From Candidatus Rhodoferax odensensis (GTDB lineage Bacteria > Pseudomonadota > Gammaproteobacteria > Burkholderiales > Burkholderiaceae_C), in contig JADKDJ010000033.1 in NCBI GenBank assembly GCA_016718405.1, positions 248,001-312,000 of the forward strand: a stretch of DNA of 64,000 nucleotides, written 5' to 3'. A model generated the notes under the pieces. That model did not search any database. It saw only the letters and a program-made list of their open reading frames with translations, and had not been told where the DNA came from. Shown one piece after another: positions 55,082-63,228 of the stretch. A program made the translations under genes and the position numbers. How positions within the stretch are numbered: position 1 is the stretch's first letter; each line of letters opens with the position of its first letter.

Positions 55082-55936
55082 ATGAAGCTATGTGGGTTTG
55101 ACGTCGGCCTGGATCGGCCGATTTTCCTGATCGCGGGTCCTTGCGTCATCGAGTCCGAGCAGTTGCAGATGGACACCGCTGGCACACTCAAGGAAATCAC
55201 CTCGGCACTGGGCATTTCTTTCATTTTCAAGAGCAGTTTCGACAAGGCCAACCGCTCCAGCGGCAGCACCTTCCGCGGTCCGGGTCTGGACAAGGGCCTG
55301 GAGATCCTGGCCAAGGTGAAACGGGAGCTGCAGCTGCCCGTGTTGACCGACGTCCATTCCGAGGAACAAATTGCGCAGGTCGCCTCCGTGGTTGATGTGC
55401 TGCAGACGCCCGCCTTCCTGTGCCGCCAAACCGACTTCATCCGCGCCGTGGCGCAGTCGGGCAAGCCAGTCAACATCAAGAAGGGTCAGTTCCTGGCGCC
55501 TGGCGACATGAAGAATGTGATCGACAAAGCCCGCGCCGCAGCCCGAGAAAAGGGTTTGAGTGCGGACAGCTTCATGGCCTGCGAACGTGGGGTCAGCTTT
55601 GGCTATAACAACCTGGTGTCTGACATGCGCAGTCTGGCCATCATGCGCGACACGGGCGCGCCCGTCGTGTTTGACGCCACGCACTCGGTGCAACTGCCCG
55701 GCGGCCAGGGCACCAGCAGCGGCGGGCAGCGCGAAATGGTGCCCGTGCTGGCGCGCGCGGCGGTGGCGGTGGGTGTGGCTGGCCTGTTTATGGAAACCCA
55801 CCCCGACCCCTCCAAAGCCATGAGTGACGGCCCCAACGCGGTACCCCTGAAACACATGAAGGCGCTGCTGGAGACTCTGGTTGCGCTCGACCAGGTGACC
55901 AAGCGCAATGGCTTCCTGGAAAACAGCTTTAACTGA
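55082..55936 (+). CDS. kdsA: 3-deoxy-8-phosphooctulonate (KDO-8-P) synthase
   Basis: 284 residues. It condenses arabinose 5-phosphate with PEP for KDO of lipopolysaccharide. Motifs: FLIAGPCVIESEQL, SFDKANRSSGSTFRGPG, QTPAFLCRQTDF and CERGVSFGYNNLVSDMRS. A TIM barrel of normal length. Confidence 0.97.
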   Translation: MKLCGFDVGLDRPIFLIAGPCVIESEQLQMDTAGTLKEITSALGISFIFKSSFDKANRSSGSTFRGPGLDKGLEILAKVKRELQLPVLTDVHSEEQIAQVASVVDVLQTPAFLCRQTDFIRAVAQSGKPVNIKKGQFLAPGDMKNVIDKARAAAREKGLSADSFMACERGVSFGYNNLVSDMRSLAIMRDTGAPVVFDATHSVQLPGGQGTSSGGQREMVPVLARAAVAVGVAGLFMETHPDPSKAMSDGPNAVPLKHMKALLETLVALDQVTKRNGFLENSFN

Positions 55937-55952
55937 ACCGCACAGGACAACC

Positions 55953-56258
55953 ATGAGCGCCGCTTACATCATTGTCGACATGCAAATCTCCGACCTGGAG
56001 CAGTACAAACAATACATGGCCGAGGCGCCTGCCGCCGTCGCTGCCGCCGGCGGCGAGTACCTGGTACGCGGAGGCCGTTTCGAAACCATGGAGGGCGACT
56101 GGCAACCCAGCCGCATCGCCATGCTGCGATTCCCCAGTTTCGAGATTGCCAAGGCCTTTTACGATGGCGAAATGTACCGTGCTGCACGGCGCAAGCGCCT
56201 CGGCGCAACCCAGTTCTTCAACATGGTTTTGGTCGAAGGCGTCGCTGCCCCAGTCTGA
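55953..56258 (+). CDS. DUF1330 domain-containing protein
   Basis: 101 residues from ATG 55953 (MSAAYIIVDMQISDLEQYKQY), a small ferredoxin-like dimeric alpha/beta barrel. GGRFETMEGDWQPSRIAMLRF is characteristic of DUF1330. Function unknown. It sits 16 bases after kdsA and 26 before eno, so it is carried in that operon. Confidence 0.92.
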   Translation: MSAAYIIVDMQISDLEQYKQYMAEAPAAVAAAGGEYLVRGGRFETMEGDWQPSRIAMLRFPSFEIAKAFYDGEMYRAARRKRLGATQFFNMVLVEGVAAPV

Positions 56259-56284
56259 AGCATCTTCAACTTCTTAGGAAAAAA

Positions 56285-57568
56285 ATGAGCGCAATTGTTG
56301 ACATTGTTGGCCGCGAGATTCTCGATTCCCGCGGCAACCCCACGGTCGAGTGTGACGTGCTGCTGGAATCCGGCGTGATGGGCCGCGCCGCGGTACCCTC
56401 AGGCGCGTCCACCGGTTCGCGCGAAGCGATCGAACTGCGCGACGGCGACAAGAGTCGCTACCTGGGTAAGGGCGTGCTGAAGGCGGTAGAGCATATCAAC
56501 ACCGAAATCTCCGAAGCGGTGCTGGGACTGGACGCTTCAGAGCAGGCGTTCCTGGACAAGACGCTGATCGACTTGGATGGCACCGAGAACAAGTCTCGTT
56601 TGGGCGCAAATGCCATGCTGGCCGTGTCAATGGCAGTAGCGCGCGCCGCGGCCGAGGAATCAGGTTTACCCTTGTATCGCTACTTCGGTGGCATGGGTGG
56701 CATGCAAATGCCGGTACCCATGATGAACGTGGTCAACGGCGGCGCGCACGCCAACAACAATCTGGATCTGCAGGAATTGATGATCATCCCGGTGGGGGCG
56801 CCCAGCTTTCGCGAAGCGGTGCGATACGGTGCCGAGGTGTTCCACGCGCTCAAAAAGATTCTGCACGACAAGGGCATGAGTGTGGCCGTCGGCGACGAGG
56901 GCGGCTTTGCGCCCAATGTACCCAGCCACGAGGCCGCCATTCAGCTGATTCTGGAGGCTATCGACAAGGCTGGATTTGTTGCAGGCGAACAGATTGCCCT
57001 GGGTCTGGACTGTGCCGCATCGGAATTCTTCAAGGACGGCAAGTACCACCTCGAAGGCGAGGGTCTGACGCTCAGCAGCGAAGAATGGACCAACATCCTG
57101 GCCACCTGGGTAGACAAATACCCGATCATCAGCATCGAAGACGGCATGGCCGAGGGTGACTGGGACGGTTGGAAGCTGTTAACCGATCGCCTGGGCAAAA
57201 AAGTTCAGATCGTTGGCGACGATCTGTTTGTCACCAACACCAAAATCCTCAAGGAAGGCATCGACAAGGGCATCGCCAACTCGATCCTGATCAAGATCAA
57301 CCAGATTGGCACCTTGACTGAAACCTTCGCCGCCATCGAGATGGCCAAGCGCGCGGGCTACACCGCCGTCATCAGCCACCGCTCGGGCGAGACCGAAGAC
57401 AGCACCATTGCCGACATTGCGGTTGGCTCCAACGCCGGACAAATCAAGACCGGTTCACTCAGTCGCTCAGACCGCATGGCCAAGTACAACCAGTTGTTGC
57501 GCATCGAGGAGGACCTCGGTGACGTTGCCAGCTATCCTGGCCGTGCTGCCTTCTACAACTTGAAGTGA
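56285..57568 (+). CDS. eno: Enolase
   Basis: 427 residues. It begins MSAIVDIVGREILDSRGNPT; catalytic Glu in the GDEGGFAPN loop, metal ligands around ISIEDGMAE, and the signature ISHRSGETEDSTIADIAVG. It interconverts 2-phosphoglycerate and PEP and is an RNA degradosome partner in some bacteria. An A-rich stretch with AGGAAAAAA precedes the start. Confidence 0.98.
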   Translation: MSAIVDIVGREILDSRGNPTVECDVLLESGVMGRAAVPSGASTGSREAIELRDGDKSRYLGKGVLKAVEHINTEISEAVLGLDASEQAFLDKTLIDLDGTENKSRLGANAMLAVSMAVARAAAEESGLPLYRYFGGMGGMQMPVPMMNVVNGGAHANNNLDLQELMIIPVGAPSFREAVRYGAEVFHALKKILHDKGMSVAVGDEGGFAPNVPSHEAAIQLILEAIDKAGFVAGEQIALGLDCAASEFFKDGKYHLEGEGLTLSSEEWTNILATWVDKYPIISIEDGMAEGDWDGWKLLTDRLGKKVQIVGDDLFVTNTKILKEGIDKGIANSILIKINQIGTLTETFAAIEMAKRAGYTAVISHRSGETEDSTIADIAVGSNAGQIKTGSLSRSDRMAKYNQLLRIEEDLGDVASYPGRAAFYNLK

Positions 57569-57696
57569 ACTCCGCCCTGGCTGTTGCACGCAAGGCGCTG
57601 ACGCAGGCTGCACCTGCGCCACGCTACTGCCGACTTTGCGGTGTTGCGCCACCCAGAGTCGCTGCAGAAGTCGCCCTGCGCGGCCCAAAAGGTTGA
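57565..57696 (+). CDS. Doubtful 43-residue open frame between eno and ftsB
   Basis: A GTG overlapping the eno stop opens a frame that ends 3 bases before ftsB, exactly filling the gap (VNSALAVARKALTQAAPAP..., with a CRLC pair). Third-position GC looks lower (about 56 percent by hand count) than expected for genes of this GC content, and there is no ribosome-binding site. It may simply be spacer. Confidence 0.2.
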   Translation: MNSALAVARKALTQAAPAPRYCRLCGVAPPRVAAEVALRGPKG

Positions 57697-57699
57697 CTT

Positions 57700-57975
57700 A
57701 TGGGTGCGCGCCTGGCTCCAACCCTCCTGATAGCGTTGCTGGTGACCCTGCACGCGCAATTGTGGTTTGGTCGGGGCAGCGTACCCAGCGTCGCCACGAT
57801 GGTCGGTCAGCTTGATGAGCAACGCCAACTCAACAGTCAGGCCAAGCTCGCCAATGAGCGTCTCGCGGCTGAAGTGCGCGACCTCAAGGAGGGCCTGGAC
57901 ATGATCGAAGAGAAGGCGCGCATGGAACTGGGCATGGTCAAACCCAACGAGATTTTTGTGCTGGTCAGCAAGTAG
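57700..57975 (+). CDS. ftsB: Cell division protein FtsB
   Basis: 91 residues: a short cytoplasmic end, one membrane helix (LAPTLLIALLVTLHAQLWFG), and a periplasmic leucine-zipper-like coiled coil (VGQLDEQRQLNSQAKLANERLAAEVRDL), ending ARMELGMVKPNEIFVLV. It forms the FtsQLB complex. It occupies the usual position downstream of eno. Confidence 0.95.
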   Translation: MGARLAPTLLIALLVTLHAQLWFGRGSVPSVATMVGQLDEQRQLNSQAKLANERLAAEVRDLKEGLDMIEEKARMELGMVKPNEIFVLVSK

Positions 57976-58011
57976 TCCTGGTGCGGCCAGCCTCCCAACA
58001 GGGTCGCCTCT

Positions 58012-58626
58012 TTGAATATCGATTTAATTGCCAACATCTTCGGGATCGCGTTTTCGCTGTGGGGCAGCGCGACGACTTGGCTCGAAGTCACGGCTTTTGT
58101 GCTGGCCCTGATCATGGTGGGCTGCAACATCCGCGAGGTGCACTGGGGTTGGCCGCTGGCCATCGTCAGTTCGCTGATGTACTTTGCCCTGTTCTGGCGC
58201 AGCAAGCTCTATGGCGACGCTGTGCTGCAGGTGTTCTTCGCGGTGGTGGCGTGCTGGGGCTGGTTCCAGTGGCTGCGCGGTGTGCGCGCTGACGGGTCGA
58301 CCCTGAAAGTCAGCGCAATGACCCGACACGGCTTGGCCGGCGTTGTCATCCTATGCGCCGTGCTGTGGCCACTGACAGGACTGTTTCTCAAGACCTACAC
58401 CGATACTGACGTGCCTTGGTGGGACGCCTTCCCCACGGCCGTCAGTGTGGTCGCCCAGTTTCTGCTCGGACGCAAGTTGATCGAGAACTGGCTGATGTGG
58501 ATTGTCGTCAACGTCGTCAGCGTCGGCCTGTTCGCCTTCAAGGGCTTGTGGTTGACAGCCTTGCTCTACCTCATCTTCATCGGCTTGAGTGTGGTGGGCT
58601 TGCGCGCGTGGCAGCGCAAACTGTGA
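58012..58626 (+). CDS. pnuC: Nicotinamide riboside transporter PnuC
   Basis: A 204-residue integral membrane protein with about seven helices, starting at TTG 58012. Family motifs: REVHWGWPLAIVSSLMYFALFW, LYGDAVLQVFFAVVACWGWFQW, and a C-terminal WLMWIVVNVVSVGLF. It imports nicotinamide riboside. The NadR-type kinase 34 bases downstream would trap the substrate by phosphorylation. Confidence 0.93.
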   Translation: MNIDLIANIFGIAFSLWGSATTWLEVTAFVLALIMVGCNIREVHWGWPLAIVSSLMYFALFWRSKLYGDAVLQVFFAVVACWGWFQWLRGVRADGSTLKVSAMTRHGLAGVVILCAVLWPLTGLFLKTYTDTDVPWWDAFPTAVSVVAQFLLGRKLIENWLMWIVVNVVSVGLFAFKGLWLTALLYLIFIGLSVVGLRAWQRKL

Positions 58627-58660
58627 AGCCCGAGCAAACGCGGTGCGGTCCCCAGAACCC

Positions 58661-59305
58661 ATGAAAATCGCCATCGTCGGCGCCGAGAGCACCGGAAAGA
58701 CCGTGCTGGCGCAACAGATGACGGCGCACTTTCAATCCAGGGGACATGCCGCGCAACTGATCAGCGAGTTTCTTCGCGAGTGGTGCGACCGCGAGAAACG
58801 CACGCCGAAGGCCAGCGAGCAAGCCGCGATCGCTCGGGAACAGGCGCACCGCGTCGATCTCGCTCGTGAGACTGGGCACACCATCGCTGACACGACGCCA
58901 CTGATGACTGCGGTCTACAGCGACCTGCTGTTCAACGATACGTCGCTATATGACTTCGCGCTGCAGCATCAGCGCCGTTATGACCTGACTATGCTCACGG
59001 CGCTGGACCTGCCTTGGGTGGCCGACGGTCTGCAACGTGACGGCCCCCACGTGCAACCTGAGGTAGACCGGCTGCTACGCCTCGCACTGGGACGAGCCGG
59101 CATCAACTACCACGTGGTGCACGGAACGGGTCAGCAACGCCTTGCCTGCGCGCTGACCATCGTCGAGCACTTCAGACAGCGGTTAGCCGATCAAGGGGCA
59201 GGCAGCTGCGCCGATTGGAGCTGGCACTGTGCGCAATGCGGCAACGCGCAGTGCGAACACCGCCTGTTCAAGGATCTTGTCGGCGCCGGCTCAATGCGGC
59301 GTTGA
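58661..59305 (+). CDS. NadR-type nicotinamide riboside kinase-like ATPase
   Basis: 214 residues from ATG 58661. A P-loop kinase of the NadR C-terminal (AAA_28) type: KIAIVGAESTGKTVLAQQM, then RTPKASEQAAIAREQ and ADTTPLMTAVYSDLLF. It lacks the adenylyltransferase and DNA-binding parts of enteric NadR. The last ~30 residues add a Cys/His cluster (SWHCAQCGNAQCEHRLF) that could bind zinc. Paired with pnuC it likely makes NMN from nicotinamide riboside. Its 3' end overlaps convergent hslO by 15 bases. Confidence 0.85.
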   Translation: MKIAIVGAESTGKTVLAQQMTAHFQSRGHAAQLISEFLREWCDREKRTPKASEQAAIAREQAHRVDLARETGHTIADTTPLMTAVYSDLLFNDTSLYDFALQHQRRYDLTMLTALDLPWVADGLQRDGPHVQPEVDRLLRLALGRAGINYHVVHGTGQQRLACALTIVEHFRQRLADQGAGSCADWSWHCAQCGNAQCEHRLFKDLVGAGSMRR

Positions 59306-60289
59306 GCTGCCCGGTGCCAGCTGTCCGGCCTTGGTGAAAACCTGCGCCGCGTCGACCGCATCAAAACGGTACTGAGCGGCGCAGAATTCGCAATTCACCT
59401 CGATATTGCCGCGTTCAATCAGGATCGCATTCGCCTCCGCCTGCCCCATACCAAGAATCATGCGAGCCACACGTTCACGGCTGCAACTGCACGCAAAGTG
59501 CGGTCCAAGGACGCCGGTTTGCGGTTCGAATCGTTGCACCGCCTCCTGCCAGAACAGGCGCCGCACAATGGTATCGACGTCCAGCGTCAACAGCTCTTCC
59601 TGTTTGAGGCTACTGGCCAGCATGGCGATCCGATCGTAGGCGTCCTCGACCTCGTCGCCATCGCCCACACGTTCGACCATGCTGCCGGACAGGTTGCCCA
59701 TGCCCTGCCCAGGCAAACGCTGAATCAGCAGGCCGGCCGCCAAATGCTCATTGGCAGCCAGCACCACACAGGTTTCCAACTGCTCGCTCTGCAGCATGTA
59801 ATGGGCCAGCATCTCGCTGACGCGGGTGAACTTGACGTGTGAGGCGTCGGCCAGCGGCACTACCCCTTGATACGCTTGCTGACCCGGCTGGCGCGTCCTG
59901 GGATCGAGCGTGATCGCGCAGCGACCGTGACCATTCAGGTTGACCAGGGAGTCGATGTTTCCGTCCGACGGCACCGGGCCCTTTACGGTGGCGGCCCCAC
60001 GCAGGCCCAGGTCCGGCCCGACCTCGGCCACCACCACCGGGACCGGGCCGTCGCCAAAGATCTGAAGAATCAATGCCCCATCGAACTTGATGCTGGAGCG
60101 CATCAAGGTCGCGGCCGCCAGCATTTCTCCCAGCATGGTCTGCACCGGCACCGGGTAGGCGCCGGTGGCGCTGTTGGCGGCACGCCGCCGCAGCACCTCT
60201 TGCCAAGCGTCGGTCAGGCGCACGATCGCACCGCGCACCGGCAGACCTTCGAAAACAAACTTGTGCAACTCAGACACAGGCATTCCCAT
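59291..60289 (-). CDS. hslO: Redox-regulated chaperone Hsp33
   Basis: 332 residues. The C-terminal redox switch is intact: CSCSRERV (CxC) and CEFCAAQYRFD (CxxC), four zinc-binding cysteines that release zinc under oxidation. The N-terminal holdase domain begins LHKFVFEGLPVRGAIVRLTD. The start is probably MGMPVSEL or the second Met. It protects proteins under oxidative heat stress. Confidence 0.96.
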   Translation of the reverse strand: MGMPVSELHKFVFEGLPVRGAIVRLTDAWQEVLRRRAANSATGAYPVPVQTMLGEMLAAATLMRSSIKFDGALILQIFGDGPVPVVVAEVGPDLGLRGAATVKGPVPSDGNIDSLVNLNGHGRCAITLDPRTRQPGQQAYQGVVPLADASHVKFTRVSEMLAHYMLQSEQLETCVVLAANEHLAAGLLIQRLPGQGMGNLSGSMVERVGDGDEVEDAYDRIAMLASSLKQEELLTLDVDTIVRRLFWQEAVQRFEPQTGVLGPHFACSCSRERVARMILGMGQAEANAILIERGNIEVNCEFCAAQYRFDAVDAAQVFTKAGQLAPGSSTPH

Positions 60290-60312
60290 TCACAAATTTT
60301 CCTACCGGGGGT

Positions 60313-60837
60313 TTAGGCAATTCGCTTGAGTCCGGCTTTGAAACGCCGGGCATTCAGAACATACATCTGGGCACTGTTGACCAGTCCTTGCTTCTGCTGT
60401 GAGTCCAATGCACGCACGACCCTGGCCGGGCTACCCATGATCATCGACCCATCCTCGAACTCCTTGCCCTCAGTCACGAGTGAACCAGCTCCGACAAGGC
60501 AGTTCTTTCCAATGCGCGCGCCGTTGAGCACCACCGCGCCAATACCAATCAGGGTGCCGTCGCCAATCGTGCATCCATGCAGCACAACTTGGTGCCCCAC
60601 GGTCACATCCTCGCCGACGGTCAGCGGCTTACCCATATCGGCATGCAGCACGCAGGCGTCCTGAATGTTGGAGCCCCGCCCGATACGGATGGTCTCGGTG
60701 TCGCCACGCACGACCGTACCAAACCAAACACTGACATCCTGCGCCAGGTTCACACGACCGATGACCTGTGCGCCGTCCGCGACCCAGGCCGAGGTGGCGA
60801 CCTCGGGTGACACGCCATCCAGCTCGAAAAGCGCCAT
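60313..60837 (-). CDS. Gamma-carbonic-anhydrase-like hexapeptide protein
   Basis: 174 residues from ATG 60837 (MALFELDGVSPEVATSAWVA). A left-handed beta-helix carries three His at metal positions (ACVLHADMG, TVGHQVVLHGC), as in gamma carbonic anhydrase/YrdA/PaaY-type proteins. Activity is not assured; many family members are inactive. The frame is open to 60879 but overlaps the promoter region of the divergent gene. Confidence 0.88.
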   Translation of the reverse strand: MALFELDGVSPEVATSAWVADGAQVIGRVNLAQDVSVWFGTVVRGDTETIRIGRGSNIQDACVLHADMGKPLTVGEDVTVGHQVVLHGCTIGDGTLIGIGAVVLNGARIGKNCLVGAGSLVTEGKEFEDGSMIMGSPARVVRALDSQQKQGLVNSAQMYVLNARRFKAGLKRIA

Positions 60838-60969
60838 CTTGTCTCCAAATGAATCAATGCCGTGGATTGTAGATACCATGCGTCACAACGATCCTTCGCG
60901 CGTCGGCAGACATGCAACGCCCCACCCCCAAAGTTCTCTAGAATGGACCGAAACAGTCCACTTGGCACC

Positions 60970-62226
60970 ATGAGTACTCCTTTCGCATATGACAAGCCGA
61001 CACACAATGCGCCGGACGACCGTACTGCCATTGCGCGGCAAGCGATCGTCGATGCTGGCCGCTCGGTCGTCGGCTATGAGTTGTTTGACCGGTCTCGTCG
61101 GCCAGACGACCACACCGCGGCAAGCGATGCCGAACTGCTATTTCGGGTGCTGTCTCACATCGACAATGAGGCCCTGACCGGTAAGAAGACCATCTTTGTC
61201 AATTGCACGCACGACAGTCTTACTGGCGGACATCTCGAACTAATCCAGCCAGACAAAATTGTCCTGGAGATTCCGTCGCTGGAGCCGAGTGAGCAGGATC
61301 AGATCGACAGCAGAACCCAAACGCTGATCGATGTCCGCAACCGAGGCTTCAGGCTGGCGTTCAACCAAGACATCCTGACTGAGGTCTACCGGCCATGGCT
61401 CGCGCTTGCGTCTTTCATCAAGATAGACCTTTCCCAGACTCCGGCGCGGCATGTGGCTGATGTGGTCGAACTGGCCCGCAGCGGCTCGCAGGCACAATTG
61501 ATCGCGGAGAAAGTTGAAACGGCGACGCAGTTTGAACAGGTAGCCGCTTTGGGTTTGAAGCTGTTTCAAGGCTACTGGTTTGCCAAGCCTACGCTGGTAA
61601 AGGGGCAGGCGCTGCGCGCCTCGCAGACCACCTTGATCCAACTCATCAACCTGATTCGCCGCGAGGCAAGCACCAGCGAAATCGAGGAGGTGCTCAAGCA
61701 CGACCCCACGCTGTCATTCAATCTGCTGCGTTTCATCAATTCATCAGGTTTTGGACTGAGTTGTGAGATCACGTCGTTTCGTCACGCTGTGATGCTGCTG
61801 GGGTTGAAGAAACTGTTTCGATGGGCCGCCTTGCTGATGATCACCTCGCGCGACGGCGGTGCGCCGCCGGCGGTGGCTTCCATGGCGGTGGTCCGTGGGC
61901 GCTTGATGGAATTGCTTGCCGGTGAAGTGCTGGGACCGCAGGAGTGTGACAACGCGTTTGTAGTGGGCGTGTTTTCGCTGCTCGACACCATGCTGGGCCT
62001 GCCGATGGACAAGGCCCTGAGCGCGGTCGCACTGCCAGCGTCGGTGGTCGACGCGCTGCTGCACAGAAGCGGTGACCTGGCCCCGCTACTGGACCTGGCC
62101 GAGGCCTGCGAAAGCGCCAATGACGAGGCCTTCGCCAAGGCCGCAGATGCACTGCGTCTTAGCAACCGTCAAGTGAATTCAGCGCACCTTCAGGCTCTGA
62201 GCTGGGCCGAGACTCTGTTGAATTGA
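60970..62226 (+). CDS. EAL/HDOD domain protein (YuxH-type)
   Basis: 418 residues from ATG 60970; ATG 60943 is less likely because TAGAAT (60939-60944), a possible -10, overlaps it. The N-terminal half is an EAL-like domain where the signature reads VVGYELFDRS and lacks the full catalytic set. The C-terminal half is an HDOD domain (TSEIEEVLKHDPTLSFNLLRFINSSGFGL; ITSFRHAVMLLGLKKLFRWA). Such proteins act as signalling or regulatory scaffolds rather than c-di-GMP phosphodiesterases. Confidence 0.88.
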   Translation: MSTPFAYDKPTHNAPDDRTAIARQAIVDAGRSVVGYELFDRSRRPDDHTAASDAELLFRVLSHIDNEALTGKKTIFVNCTHDSLTGGHLELIQPDKIVLEIPSLEPSEQDQIDSRTQTLIDVRNRGFRLAFNQDILTEVYRPWLALASFIKIDLSQTPARHVADVVELARSGSQAQLIAEKVETATQFEQVAALGLKLFQGYWFAKPTLVKGQALRASQTTLIQLINLIRREASTSEIEEVLKHDPTLSFNLLRFINSSGFGLSCEITSFRHAVMLLGLKKLFRWAALLMITSRDGGAPPAVASMAVVRGRLMELLAGEVLGPQECDNAFVVGVFSLLDTMLGLPMDKALSAVALPASVVDALLHRSGDLAPLLDLAEACESANDEAFAKAADALRLSNRQVNSAHLQALSWAETLLN

Positions 62227-62246
62227 GCCGACCACTCAGCGACGAA

Positions 62247-63224
62247 TCAACCACGCGGGTGGTGCCGGGCATGCAGCGATTTGAGCCGCTCGCGCGCCAC
62301 ATGGGTGTAGATCGTGGTAGTCGAGATGTCGGCGTGGCCGAGCAGCATTTGCACTGCGCGCAAGTCCGCCCCGTGGTTGAGCAGATGCGTGGCGAAGGCA
62401 TGGCGCAGGGTGTGAGGGGACAAAGGCGCCACAATGCCAGCCGCTAGCGCGTACTTCTTGACGATCATCCAGAACATGATCCGCGACATCGCGCTACCCG
62501 CTCTCGTGCCTCGCCCAGTGACAAACAAATCTTCGGTCTGCTTGCCGGCCAGCAACTCGAGCCTGGCCCGCGCCAGGTAACGCTGCAACCACAAGCTGGC
62601 GACCTCGCCAAAGGGAACCAGGCGCTCCTTCTGGCCTTTGCCCAGCACACGCACCACGTGATCCGTCAGGCCCAGGTCGAACACCTTGAGCGTGACGAGC
62701 TCGCTCACCCGCAAGCCACTGGCATACATCAACTCCAGCATGGTGCGGTCACGCAGACCCATCGCAGTATCGGTGTCGGGCGCGCCCAGCAAAGCTTCAA
62801 CTTGCGCCTCGGTCAAGTTCTTGGGCACGCGCAAGGCCTGCCGCGCGGCCTGAAGCTTCAGCGTCGGGTCCCGCGTCACAAGGCGTTCACGCAAGGCCCA
62901 GCGGAAAAAGCGCTTGAACACTGTCAAGCGCCGGTTGGCTGTCGTCGCTTTGGTGGCTGCATGCCGCGCGGAGAAATAGGCGCTAAGGTCACCCTCGCCT
63001 GTGCCCACCAAGCCGATGCCGACTCCGCCCAGCCAGACGGCCAGCAGGGTGAGGTCGCGCCGATAGGCGTCCAGCGTGTTGCGCGACAGGCCCTCCTCTA
63101 GCCACAGTGCGTCAACAAACGTGGCAATGACGCTGAGATCGGCCGCACTGGCTCGGCCTGGACCATCCGCAACCGAGCGCGTGGTAAGCCCTTTTGATGA
63201 ACGACCGCTCGAGCCCGTGGCCAC
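62247..63224 (-). CDS. xerD: Site-specific tyrosine recombinase XerD
   Basis: 325 residues. An N-terminal core-binding SAM-like domain (FVDALWLEEGLSRNTLDAYRRDL) precedes the catalytic domain, in which the residues are visible: Arg in ASGLRVSEL, Lys in GKGQKERLVPF, His-x-x-Arg in SPHTLRHAFATHLL, His in LLGHADIS and Tyr in TTTIYTHV. It resolves chromosome dimers at dif with XerC. The start is taken as GTG 63224, five bases after the upstream stop; a Ser/Gly-rich stretch of about 25 residues precedes the domain. Confidence 0.93.
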   Translation of the reverse strand: MATGSSGRSSKGLTTRSVADGPGRASAADLSVIATFVDALWLEEGLSRNTLDAYRRDLTLLAVWLGGVGIGLVGTGEGDLSAYFSARHAATKATTANRRLTVFKRFFRWALRERLVTRDPTLKLQAARQALRVPKNLTEAQVEALLGAPDTDTAMGLRDRTMLELMYASGLRVSELVTLKVFDLGLTDHVVRVLGKGQKERLVPFGEVASLWLQRYLARARLELLAGKQTEDLFVTGRGTRAGSAMSRIMFWMIVKKYALAAGIVAPLSPHTLRHAFATHLLNHGADLRAVQMLLGHADISTTTIYTHVARERLKSLHARHHPRG

Positions 63225-63228
63225 GTGC

